This document shows positions 55,061 through 62,950 of a stretch of 64,000 nt of DNA, in pieces. How positions within the stretch are numbered: the stretch's first letter is position 1; each line of letters starts with the position of its first letter. Source of the DNA: Winogradskyella algicola (GTDB lineage: Bacteria; Bacteroidota; Bacteroidia; Flavobacteriales; Flavobacteriaceae). The stretch lies in contig NZ_SZQF01000001.1 in the NCBI RefSeq assembly GCF_005869935.1, positions 868,001 through 932,000 on the forward strand. Direction: 5' to 3'. Position numbers and translations under genes: made by a program. The notes beneath the pieces are model-generated. The model made no database searches. It had not been told where the DNA came from and worked only from the letters and a program-made list of their open reading frames with translations.

Positions 55061-55110
55061 CTGCTTTAGCATTTTTTAATGAGGTTGCAATCAGACAAAT
55101 TTTTCCTCTT
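55061..55110 (-). ncRNA. SAM-II-like riboswitch candidate upstream of metK
   Basis: On the minus strand, AAGAGG, then AAAAATTTGTCTGATTGCAA, then CCTCATTAAAAAATGCTAAA and GCAG. P1 would be GAGG (plus 55105-55108) with CCTC (plus 55081-55084). The 20-nt loop contains ATTTGTC...ATTGCA, and downstream comes ATTAAA then TGCTAAAG. This order matches my memory of the SAM-II (metA) H-type pseudoknot: a loop with AUUU..C..AUUGCA and a tail AGCUAAA. Its 50-nt size is also right. Location 5' of metK fits a SAM sensor. Not verified by a covariance model. Confidence 0.68.
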
Positions 55111-55365
55111 TATAAATCTTGGCAAAAATAAAGATTTTAATTAAGATAGAAAGACTCCAAATGATAATGAATTCATAAATTCTTAACGGTTTAATTTTTT
55201 ATTTACTGATCAATGGTGGGTGTAAGTGTTTGTTTTTAAGATTCTTATGTTTGGTGTTTGTGTTTTGGGTTTTGTTAAATATTTAAAAAATATCAGAAAT
55301 AATTTTGAATTTAAATTTTTGTATCGCAATATTTGTGCTCACAAAGTTCAAAACACTTACTGAAA

Positions 55366-55488
55366 TGTTATCAAGAAAGGTGGAGGGAATAGACCCTGTG
55401 AAGCCTTAGCAACCCTTAGACTTACTAAGAAGGTGCTAAATTCTACTTGAACACGCAAATCATTTCTTGCAGGTTCGGATAGATAACT
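55366..55488 (+). ncRNA. SAM-I (S-box) riboswitch controlling the methionine operon
   Basis: Classic S-box core: TTATCAAGAAAGGTGGAGGG (55368-55387), then ACCCTGTGAAGCCTTAGCAA (55393-55412), then AAGGTGCTAAATTCTAC (55430-55446) and the closing P1 GATAAC (55482-55487) pairing with GTTATC (55367-55372). SAM binding would lower expression of metY, metX and hom downstream. The element lies about 290 bp before the metY start codon. Confidence 0.93.
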
Positions 55489-55493
55489 CAAGA

Positions 55494-55525
55494 CCAATTA
55501 CTCATCTGTAATCGGCATTTTCTTT
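55494..55525 (+). terminator. Probable expression-platform hairpin of the SAM-I riboswitch
   Basis: CCAATTAC (55494-55501) with GTAATCGG (55508-55515), one mismatch, followed by the T-rich CATTTTCTTT. It starts 6 nt after P1. It is a modest hairpin that could act as an intrinsic terminator; the exact antiterminator pairing is not clear. Confidence 0.5.
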
Positions 55526-55775
55526 ATAACATTTTTCTATTAAGTACGCTTCAACAAAATGAAGCTTATTTGGCTTTTGGTTTAATCGTGCTATTTGTAG
55601 AATTGGATTGATGATAGGAAACAGATAGATTTTTTGATTAGACGAGAAATAAAAATTTAGCATAGCCTTAGTTATGGTCAATTTTTATTTTGAAGTATTA
55701 GTGAAAAAGAAGCTTTTTACTCCATTAATCTCGTTCTGCAAATGGCACTCATTATTAACTCAAAAACTTAGAAAA

Positions 55776-57068
55776 ATGAGTACACAAAAATTTGCAACAA
55801 AAGCGTTGCACGCAGGGCATGATGTAACAAACAATGGAGGAACAAGAGCAGTTCCAATTTATCAATCTACAGCTTATGTCTTTAATGACTCTGACCATGC
55901 TGCCAATTTATTCGCATTGGCAGAAACAGGCAACATTTATACCCGAATCAACAACCCAACAAACGATGTTTTAGAGCAACGTCTAGCAGCTTTAGAGGGA
56001 GGTATTGCAGCAGTAGTTACAGCATCTGGTACTTCTGCTATAGCAACATCATTACTTACACTTTTAAAGGCTGGAGATCACGTTGTAGCATCAAGCAGTT
56101 TGTATGGCGGAACCTATAATTTGCTGAGTGTAACATTGCCAAGACATGGTATCACTACGACTTTTGTAGATCCATCAAATCCAGAAAACTTTAAAAATGC
56201 TGCTCAAGAAAATACCAGAGCATTCTTTATAGAATCTCTCGGAAATCCGAAGTTAGATGTTTTAGATATCGAAGCAATTTCAAAAAAAGCGAAAGGATTT
56301 AAAGTACCATTAATTGTAGATAATACGGTAGCAACACCTTATTTGTTAAATCCAATAAAATATGGAGCTAACATCGTTATTCACTCGTTAACAAAGTACA
56401 TTAATGGCAATGGTACGGCACTTGGAGGTGTAATTATAGATGCAGGTACTTTTGATTGGACAAATGGAAAATTCCCAGAATTTACAGAGCCTTCACCTGG
56501 TTATCATGGTTTGGTGTATAGCGAAGCTTTAGAGGCAGCAGCATTTATTGCAAAAGTGAGAATTGAGGGGTTGAGAGATTATGGTGGAGCATTAAGTCCG
56601 TTTAATGCATTTCAAATCATTCAAGGTTTAGAGACCTTAGAATTACGAATAAAAAAACATAGCGAAAACGCACTGGAACTTGCCAAATGGCTAGAAGAGC
56701 AACCAGAAGTTTCATGGGTAAATTATCCTGGTTTAGAAACCAGTAAATACAAAGTTTTGGCAAAAAAATACTTGCCAAAAGGACAAAGTGGTATCGTAAC
56801 TTTTGGAGTTGATGGTGGCTATGACGCTGCAAAAATTATAGCTGATAAAACGAAGTTATTTTCGTTATTAGCCAATATTGGCGATACAAAATCTTTAATC
56901 ATTCATCCTGCAAGCACAACGCATCAGCAATTAAGCGATGAGGCGCAAGAAAGCACAGGAGTTACAAAAGACCTTATAAGGTTATCTGTTGGTATTGAGA
57001 ATGTTGAAGATCTAAAAGCCGATTTAAAAGAGGCATTTCAATTAATAACAAAGCCTCAATTGGCTTAA
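55776..57068 (+). CDS. metY: O-acetylhomoserine sulfhydrylase
   Basis: PLP enzyme that makes homocysteine (or methionine precursor) from O-acetylhomoserine and sulfide. I chose the ATG at 55776 (MSTQKFATKALHAGHD): this gives 430 residues, the usual family length; the in-frame start at 55674 adds 34 unlikely residues. The PLP Lys lies in VIHSLTKYINGNG. Other blocks are YQSTAYVFNDSDHAANLF, YTRINNPTNDVLEQRLAALE and GYHGLVYSEALE. First gene of the SAM-I-controlled operon. Confidence 0.94.
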   Translation: MSTQKFATKALHAGHDVTNNGGTRAVPIYQSTAYVFNDSDHAANLFALAETGNIYTRINNPTNDVLEQRLAALEGGIAAVVTASGTSAIATSLLTLLKAGDHVVASSSLYGGTYNLLSVTLPRHGITTTFVDPSNPENFKNAAQENTRAFFIESLGNPKLDVLDIEAISKKAKGFKVPLIVDNTVATPYLLNPIKYGANIVIHSLTKYINGNGTALGGVIIDAGTFDWTNGKFPEFTEPSPGYHGLVYSEALEAAAFIAKVRIEGLRDYGGALSPFNAFQIIQGLETLELRIKKHSENALELAKWLEEQPEVSWVNYPGLETSKYKVLAKKYLPKGQSGIVTFGVDGGYDAAKIIADKTKLFSLLANIGDTKSLIIHPASTTHQQLSDEAQESTGVTKDLIRLSVGIENVEDLKADLKEAFQLITKPQLA

Positions 57069-57163
57069 TCTCTTTTTGTATTAGTGTTGTTTAATTAAGC
57101 TGGGCGACTAGACTATCGTTCAGCTTAATTTGAAAATTTTTAGAGAAGAAAAAAATTACAATT

Positions 57164-58180
57164 ATGAGTGTACTTAAATTTATTGAGATAGATCATTTTG
57201 AGTTGTGTAGTGGCAGAAACATTAGCCTTAGATTGTCGTATCAAGTATTCGGAAAACCATTAGGAAACAACCCAATAGTATTAGTAAATCATGCTTTAAC
57301 AGGGAATTCTCAAGTAACAGGAAAAAATGGCTGGTGGAATGATATTGTTGGTAAAGGTAAGGTTATAGATACGGACGTCTATACGGTTTTAGCGTTTAAT
57401 GTACCAGGTAATGGGTTTGGCGGATTAGAAGAATCTTTTTTAGAATATTATAAAGAATTTACAGCAAGAGATGTGGCTCGTATTCTTTCTGAAGGACTAA
57501 ATCGTTTAAAGATTAATGTTTTATACGCTATCGTTGGCGCATCTGTTGGTGGCGGTATTACTTGGGAGTTGGCAGCATTGCGACCAAATTTGGCAGAATA
57601 TGTAATTCCAATAGCTACAGACTGGAAATCTACCGACTGGGTAATTGGTAATTGTTTTATTCAAGATGAAATATTAAACCACTCGTCTCAACCACTTTTT
57701 GATGCCAGATTGCATGCCATGACGTTTTACAGAACGCCAGAATCTTTTGCTTCAAAATTTAAAAGAGAAAAACAACGAAAAGATGCTTTTAAAATTGAAA
57801 CCTGGTTGGCGCATCATGGAGAAAAACTAGAAGGAAGATTTGAATTGTCAGCTTACAAAATGATGAATCAAATTTTAAAAATTATCGATATTACACAAGG
57901 CAGAGCCTCGTTTACCGAAGTAGCAAAAAGCATTGCTTCTCACATTCATATTATAACAATTAATTCAGATTTATTATTTAAATCAGACGAAAACTGGAAC
58001 ACGTTTGTAGAGCTAAAATCAGTAAAAGAAAACGTTAGTATTGGTGAACTAAAATCTAATGATGGTCACGATGCTTTTTTAATAGAGTATCAGCAGCTCA
58101 TTAAGCTATTGAAACCAGTTTTTAATTTAAAATTACAAGAACATGACAACCATACATCTAGCTATATTCGGAATTGGTAA
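57164..58180 (+). CDS. metX: Homoserine O-acetyltransferase-like alpha/beta hydrolase
   Basis: Activates homoserine by acylation, supplying the substrate of the upstream sulfhydrylase. 338 residues, slightly short for MetX. The nucleophile is S127 in IVGASVGGG, with D269 (INSDLLF) and H302 (NDGHDAFL) completing the triad. NHALTGNSQVTG supplies the oxyanion region. Its last 38 bp overlap the start of hom, implying coupled translation. Acyl donor (acetyl or succinyl) is inferred from family and from the O-acetylhomoserine-type partner. Confidence 0.92.
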   Translation: MSVLKFIEIDHFELCSGRNISLRLSYQVFGKPLGNNPIVLVNHALTGNSQVTGKNGWWNDIVGKGKVIDTDVYTVLAFNVPGNGFGGLEESFLEYYKEFTARDVARILSEGLNRLKINVLYAIVGASVGGGITWELAALRPNLAEYVIPIATDWKSTDWVIGNCFIQDEILNHSSQPLFDARLHAMTFYRTPESFASKFKREKQRKDAFKIETWLAHHGEKLEGRFELSAYKMMNQILKIIDITQGRASFTEVAKSIASHIHIITINSDLLFKSDENWNTFVELKSVKENVSIGELKSNDGHDAFLIEYQQLIKLLKPVFNLKLQEHDNHTSSYIRNW

Positions 58181-59237
58181 TGTAGGCTCTACGTTAATCA
58201 ATCAAATTCAACAGCAAAAACGAAAAATCTATAAGCATCAGGATTTAGATATTCAAATACCTGTAATTGCAAATTCAGCCTTGGCATTTTTTGCTAATGA
58301 TACTTTAGGCGAATGGGAGGTGGATTTTGAAAAAGTTTCAGAGCCTTATAACATTAAAGATATAATCAATCATTTTAAGGCTTTAGGAGTAGAACATGCT
58401 ATCGCAATTGATGCTACAGCAAGTGCTGGTTTTGTTGAGAATTATACCTCACTCATAGAGAACGGTTTTCATATCATTGCTGCAAACAAGATTGCTAATA
58501 CTCTAGATTATAATTTTTATAAAGACTTACGAAAAGTATTAAATCAGAACAATAAAAAATTTTTATACGAGACTAATGTTTGCGCTGGATTACCAATTGT
58601 AGAGACTGTTAGAAATCTGCATCAATCAGGCGAAGAAATCCGCAAAATAAAAGGTGTGTTTTCAGGATCGTTGAGTTATATTTTTAATACCTTTTCTCAG
58701 CAAACAAAACCATTTCATGAGGTTTTAGATAATGCGGTAAAATTAGGGTTAACAGAACCAGATCCACGAGACGATTTATCTGGTAAAGACGTGGCAAGAA
58801 AACTCTTGATTTTAGCAAGAGAATTGGACTTAAAAGTAGAACTTAGTAGTATAAGCATAACCTCTTTGGTGCCTAAAAAGCTAAATGGATCTACAACTTT
58901 AAGTGAGTTTAAAGAACGTGCTTTTGAGTTAGATGACAGTATAAAAACAAGTACGGTAAAACAAAATAAAGACACTGTTTTACGGTACATTGGCGAACTA
59001 GATGTGCTAAAAAACACCTTAGAAGTGAAGCTTGTTTCTGTGCCTAAGGCTTCAACTTTAGGACAGTTAAAAGGTACCGATAACCTTATTGAAATTTATA
59101 CAGAATCGTATAATGAGCAACCATTAGTAATTCAAGGCGCAGGTGCAGGTAAGGCGGTAACCGCAAGAGGTGTGCTTTCGGATATTCTTAAACTTTGTGC
59201 GCATTTACAAAAGGTTAATGTACACAGTTTTAATTAA
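58143..59237 (+). CDS. hom: Homoserine dehydrogenase
   Basis: Reduces aspartate semialdehyde to homoserine, feeding metX. 364 residues, like the dehydrogenase half of bifunctional ThrA, without a kinase part. The nucleotide-binding FGIGNVGSTL is at 9-18; other blocks are AANKIANTL, ETNVCAGLPIVETVRNL and EPDPRDDLSGKDVARKLLIL. No ACT domain is present, consistent with control by the riboswitch. Third gene of the metY-metX-hom operon. Confidence 0.94.
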   Translation: MTTIHLAIFGIGNVGSTLINQIQQQKRKIYKHQDLDIQIPVIANSALAFFANDTLGEWEVDFEKVSEPYNIKDIINHFKALGVEHAIAIDATASAGFVENYTSLIENGFHIIAANKIANTLDYNFYKDLRKVLNQNNKKFLYETNVCAGLPIVETVRNLHQSGEEIRKIKGVFSGSLSYIFNTFSQQTKPFHEVLDNAVKLGLTEPDPRDDLSGKDVARKLLILARELDLKVELSSISITSLVPKKLNGSTTLSEFKERAFELDDSIKTSTVKQNKDTVLRYIGELDVLKNTLEVKLVSVPKASTLGQLKGTDNLIEIYTESYNEQPLVIQGAGAGKAVTARGVLSDILKLCAHLQKVNVHSFN

Positions 59238-59317
59238 TGTTTTATTAACCATTTATTGCGCTATTGCTAAGATTTAAAATATAGATATTACAGAAATTTG
59301 CAGCAAAACCAAATCGC

Positions 59318-59407
59318 ATGAAAAAGTATAAATTAGAATTCGGTTTTGCACTAAAGTTAATGGTAATAACAGTATTATCTTTAGTAGCAACGCTATTTTT
59401 AAATTAA
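59318..59407 (+). CDS. Possible 29-residue membrane microprotein
   Basis: ATG at 59318 opens a 29-codon frame: MKKYKLEFGFALKLMVITVL then SLVATLFLN. It has a basic N-terminus and one hydrophobic helix, the pattern of small membrane proteins. It lies between hom and the acyloxyacyl hydrolase, before the promoter of the latter. No recognisable family; could be chance. Confidence 0.35.
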   Translation: MKKYKLEFGFALKLMVITVLSLVATLFLN

Positions 59408-59416
59408 ATATTCTGT

Positions 59417-59424
59417 TACTTTTG
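59417..59424 (+). promoter_or_regulatory. -7 element for the acyloxyacyl hydrolase gene
   Basis: TACTTTTG is an exact match to TAnnTTTG, 18 bp before the ATG at 59442. Confidence 0.5.
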
Positions 59425-59441
59425 CCAGTAATCATTGATTT

Positions 59442-60536
59442 ATGAAATACTGGCTAACAGCTATAGTTATAATGTTTAAATTCTTATTGTTTGCTCAAAA
59501 TAATGAGAATTCAAATTCTTACCTAGATATAAACTATTTTGCTGGGAATATAGCTCTTCACAATAACGATATCCTTCATTTAATTCAAGGGCATCCAGAA
59601 GGTGTAATTCTCAGTTGGAATAAGAAAACGTTTGGTGAAGAAGCTTGGCAACAACGGTTTAATTATCCAGACTATGGTGCGTCTTTCATTTATCAAAACT
59701 TAAAGAATGATGTGCTTGGTGAAAATTTTGGCCTCTATGCGCACTATAATTTCTACTTTTTTAAGCGTAACCTAATGTTTAGAATTGGGCAGGGTATTGC
59801 CTATACCACAAATCCTTACGATAAGGTAGAAAATCATAAAAACATTGCTTTCGGGACGCATTTACTGAGTTCTACTTACGTAATGCTCAATTATAAAAAA
59901 GAGCGTTTGTTTAATAGGCTTGGTTTGCAAACAGGTTTGTCTTTAATTCATTATTCTAATGCCAATGTAAAAGCTCCAAACACCAGCGTTAATTCTATGG
60001 CTTTTAATTTAGGATTAACCTACAATTTAGATGAAGAAGATTCAGAATACATAGATAATTTACCGGATGAGAAGTTTACCGAACGCATTAAGTATAATAT
60101 AGCTTTTAGAAGTGGTATTAATCAGAGCGACGTTATAGGAAGTGGGCAATTTCCATTTTATATAGTTTCAGCTTATGCAGACAAACGTTTGAGTCATGTT
60201 AGTGCAATTCAGTTTGGTGCAGATGTGTTTTTTTCTAACTTTTTAAAAGAGTTGATTTATTATCAATCCGTTTCTTTTCCTGAGTTAGATGTTACTGGTG
60301 ATGAAGATTATAAACGTGTTGGCTTATTTGTAGGTCATGAGTTGTTTATCAATAAGATGTCGATAGAGTCGCAGATAGGCTATTATGTATATTATCCGTT
60401 TGATTTTGAAGGCAGAACCTATTTAAGAGTTGGGCTAAAACGCTATTTTGGAAATAAATTCTTTGGAGCTATAACCTTAAAATCTCATGGTGCTAAAGCA
60501 GAAGCCGTTGAATTTGGAATTGGAGTAAGATTATAA
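59442..60536 (+). CDS. Acyloxyacyl hydrolase / PagL-like lipid A deacylase
   Basis: 364-residue outer-membrane protein that probably removes an acyl chain from lipid A. A signal-like N-terminus (to about LLFAQ, residue 18) precedes a beta-barrel. The motif LIHYSNANVKAPNTS resembles the PagL catalytic His-Ser region (HxSN...PN), though this protein is about twice the length of PagL. Terminal Leu after GIGVRL fits a barrel end. The deacylase activity is inferred. Confidence 0.82.
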   Translation: MKYWLTAIVIMFKFLLFAQNNENSNSYLDINYFAGNIALHNNDILHLIQGHPEGVILSWNKKTFGEEAWQQRFNYPDYGASFIYQNLKNDVLGENFGLYAHYNFYFFKRNLMFRIGQGIAYTTNPYDKVENHKNIAFGTHLLSSTYVMLNYKKERLFNRLGLQTGLSLIHYSNANVKAPNTSVNSMAFNLGLTYNLDEEDSEYIDNLPDEKFTERIKYNIAFRSGINQSDVIGSGQFPFYIVSAYADKRLSHVSAIQFGADVFFSNFLKELIYYQSVSFPELDVTGDEDYKRVGLFVGHELFINKMSIESQIGYYVYYPFDFEGRTYLRVGLKRYFGNKFFGAITLKSHGAKAEAVEFGIGVRL

Positions 60537-60540
60537 ATTT

Positions 60541-60592
60541 GTCATTCCTGAGTTGATCACTGAGCGAAGTCGAAGTGAGGTAAGGAATCTAT
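60541..60592. repeat. Dispersed repeat with GATCACTGAGCGAAGTCGAAG core
   Basis: GTTGATCACTGAGCGAAGTC followed by GAAGTG (60552-60577), bounded by the inverted outer arms ATTCCT (60544-60549) and AGGAAT (60584-60589). The same TTGATCACTGAGC core occurs in the terminator loop at 51034-51058. I associate this motif with repeats scattered through flavobacterial genomes. Confidence 0.6.
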
Positions 60593-60599
60593 TTTAGAT

Positions 60600-61343
60600 A
60601 TGAAGAAAATAATTTATTTATTGGTTTTTCTTGTTTTTGCTTGCAATAGCGAAGACGCTAATGATTGCTTTCAAACATCAGGTTCAATCATTCAGCAAGA
60701 AGTTGATGTTGTAGATTTTGAAAGAATTTTAGTTAATAGAGGTATAGAATTAATCATTACCGAAGCGCCAGAATATAAAGTTACTATTGAAACTGGTGAG
60801 AACTTAATCAATGATGTGAAGGTTGAGGTTTTTGGAGATAGATTAGTGCTCACAGATGATAATACTTGTAATTATGTAAGAGACTATGGTATTACAAAAA
60901 TTTACGTTGAAGCACCAAATCTTACAGAAATAAGAACATCGTCGCAATATGAAATTTCATCCAATGGAGTGTTAACCTATCCAAGTTTAAGGTTATTCTC
61001 AGAAGATTTTAATGAAGCAACAGATTTTACAGTTGGTGATTTTAGATTGTCTATAAATTCAGAAAACTTACGTATTACTTCAAATAATATTTCATCATTT
61101 TATATTGATGGCGCAGTAGATAACCTGTTCGTTGGTTTTTTCTCAGGTTCTGGACGTTTTGAAGGTGAAAATTTAGTTGCTCAAAATGTAGAAGTAAACC
61201 ATAGAGGTAGTAATGATATGGTTGTAAATCCACAAGCATCACTCACGGGAATTTTAAGAGGAACAGGCGATCTTATTTCTGTAAATGAACCACCAATTGT
61301 AGAGGTAGAGCGTGTTTATACTGGTCAGTTGTTTTTTGATTAG
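60600..61343 (+). CDS. Head-GIN domain lipoprotein (DUF2807)
   Basis: 247-residue lipoprotein (lipobox LVFACNS, Cys about 15). The mature part matches the head-GIN/DUF2807 beta-helix family: VDFERILVNRGIELIITEAP, KVEVFGDRLVLTDDN, and repeated Asn/Ser-rich beta blocks up to GILRGTGDLISVNEP. These proteins are cell-envelope located; function unknown. It lies after the repeat at 60541 and 9 bp before another lipoprotein gene. Confidence 0.88.
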   Translation: MKKIIYLLVFLVFACNSEDANDCFQTSGSIIQQEVDVVDFERILVNRGIELIITEAPEYKVTIETGENLINDVKVEVFGDRLVLTDDNTCNYVRDYGITKIYVEAPNLTEIRTSSQYEISSNGVLTYPSLRLFSEDFNEATDFTVGDFRLSINSENLRITSNNISSFYIDGAVDNLFVGFFSGSGRFEGENLVAQNVEVNHRGSNDMVVNPQASLTGILRGTGDLISVNEPPIVEVERVYTGQLFFD

Positions 61344-61352
61344 ATTTAATTA

Positions 61353-61784
61353 TTGATTATGAGATATAAGTACTTTGGTGGATTAATCCTTATTTTAATA
61401 ATTTTCAGCTGTGATTCTGATAAGAATATTATTGGAAACTATTACATCTGTGAAGAAGATCAATATTTAGAAGTTTATTTCTATTTCAAGAAGGATTCAA
61501 TGAGAATTGCAGCAGATAATTCTTGGGTAAGATTATCCGAATGGAGAAAAATTAAAATCCAAAATGACACTCTTCATTTTGAAACATTTGGAGAGTGGAG
61601 AGACTCTTCAAAAGCATTAATAATACAAAATGGTATTAATAAAATCCTATTTTATTATTTTGAAAGTAGTAAAGATACTATGAGTTTAGTGCCAGTTTTA
61701 GAAAATCTTAACTTTGAAAACTCAGAAGAGTTTTGGGTGGGTTTTCGTAAGAGACAAAAATCATCGAAATGTAAAATGGAATAG
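61353..61784 (+). CDS. Small lipoprotein of unknown function
   Basis: 143 residues; signal peptide MIMRYKYFGGLILILIIFSC with the Cys as lipid anchor. The mature part has alternating beta strands rich in aromatic residues (YYICEEDQYLEVYFYFKKDS); one might call it a lipocalin-like fold, but no family is recognised. It starts 9 bp after the head-GIN gene and is probably co-transcribed. Confidence 0.65.
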   Translation: MIMRYKYFGGLILILIIFSCDSDKNIIGNYYICEEDQYLEVYFYFKKDSMRIAADNSWVRLSEWRKIKIQNDTLHFETFGEWRDSSKALIIQNGINKILFYYFESSKDTMSLVPVLENLNFENSEEFWVGFRKRQKSSKCKME

Positions 61785-61798
61785 TTTAAATATGACGA

Positions 61799-61833
61799 AT
61801 TCCTTCCTTCTGGGAAGGTTAGGATGGGCTTTT
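61799..61833. repeat. Dispersed intergenic repeat (reverse of AAGCCCATC type)
   Basis: CCTTCC/GGAAGG arms around 61802-61817 followed by TTAGGATGGGCTTTT. Its reverse complement resembles the element at 21757-21795. It directly abuts the gldA stop codon. Confidence 0.5.
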
Positions 61834-61834
61834 A

Positions 61835-62728
61835 TCAACTCGTCAATTCCCTAAACAAACTTTCTAGACTTGCGTTTTTTTGATTGAGTTGAAGAATCTT
61901 TAATTCGTTATCGTGGGCAAAATCAAAAACATGAGAGCGCATATCTTCTTTGGTTGAAAATGTGATTTCGTAAACAAAACCATAAGTATTCTTAACAGAA
62001 GCAACTTTAGGTAAGCGTAACAGAAATGTATCCTCAACACGATAATCAAACTCTACAATAATTACTTGTTCTTGGCCTTCTCTGAGGTCTTTGAGGTATT
62101 TGTCTGCAACAACTTCCCCTTTGTTAATAATTATAACACGATCGCACATGGCCTCAACCTCTTGCATGATGTGCGTAGATAAAAACACGGTTTTTTCTTT
62201 ACCAATATCCTTAATAAGGTTTCTTATGTCTACTAATTGATTTGGGTCTAAGCCTGTAGTTGGTTCATCTAAAATTAAGACATCGGGATTGTGCAGTAGC
62301 GCGTTAGCCAGACCAACACGTTGTCTGTAACCTTTGGAGAGTTGGCCTATCTTTTTATGTGCTTCTGGTGTTAATCCAGTAAGTTCAATGACCTCATTAA
62401 TTCTAGATTTTGGAGCGCCATACACATTGGCATTAAAGTTCAAATATTCTTTTACATAAAGATCTGTGTAAAGCGGATTATGTTCTGGTAAATAGCCTAC
62501 ACTTTTCTGAACGTTCTTCTTGTCCTTAGTAACATCAAATCCGTTGACGCTTGCATCGCCTTCAGAAGCTTCAATATAGGTTGTTAGAATCTTCATCATT
62601 GTGGATTTTCCGGCGCCATTTGGTCCTAAAAAACCAACAACTTCTGCATCCTTTACTTTAAAAGAAACGTTATTTAATGCTTTTTGATCTTTATATAGTT
62701 TTGAAATATTATGGACTTCAATAGACAT
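61835..62728 (-). CDS. gldA: Gliding-motility-associated ABC transporter ATPase
   Basis: 297-residue ABC ATPase closely fitting GldA, needed for gliding with GldF and GldG in Flavobacterium. Walker A GPNGAGKST, signature LSKGYRQRVGLANAL, Walker B DVLILDEPTTGLDP, and switch His in FLSTHIMQEVEAM. The C-terminal extension (about 215-297) is typical. gldF and gldG are not in this window. Together with the T9SS-sorted proteins, this points to a gliding or T9SS-bearing organism. Confidence 0.88.
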   Translation of the reverse strand: MSIEVHNISKLYKDQKALNNVSFKVKDAEVVGFLGPNGAGKSTMMKILTTYIEASEGDASVNGFDVTKDKKNVQKSVGYLPEHNPLYTDLYVKEYLNFNANVYGAPKSRINEVIELTGLTPEAHKKIGQLSKGYRQRVGLANALLHNPDVLILDEPTTGLDPNQLVDIRNLIKDIGKEKTVFLSTHIMQEVEAMCDRVIIINKGEVVADKYLKDLREGQEQVIIVEFDYRVEDTFLLRLPKVASVKNTYGFVYEITFSTKEDMRSHVFDFAHDNELKILQLNQKNASLESLFRELTS

Positions 62729-62877
62729 AATTCAGAATATTTGAATTTATTTTTTCCTGCTCTCACAAGCGCTGACAGGTACATTTTTTAGTAACAAACT
62801 AATCGATCTATCGATGGTGTATAGTCAACTTTTATGGGATTAAAGTTAATGATTTTCGGTTAGTCACAAATAATAAA

Positions 62878-62917
62878 AATTAAGGCGGATTCGAATACAT
62901 CCAAACCCACCTTAATT
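62878..62917 (-). terminator. Terminator of the T9SS protein gene
   Basis: Arms AATTAAGG (62878-62885) and CCTTAATT (62910-62917) with a 24-nt loop. On the minus strand the stem is followed by TTTTTATTATT. Located 34 bp past the stop of the 62951-63682 gene. Confidence 0.65.
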
Positions 62918-62950
62918 GTAATTGTTTAATGCTAGCAAACGTTAATTTGT

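Noticed and set aside
55674-55775. 34-codon N-terminal extension of MetY
   Set aside because: It makes the protein longer than the family and has no conserved residues; MSTQKFATKALHAGHD is the typical start.
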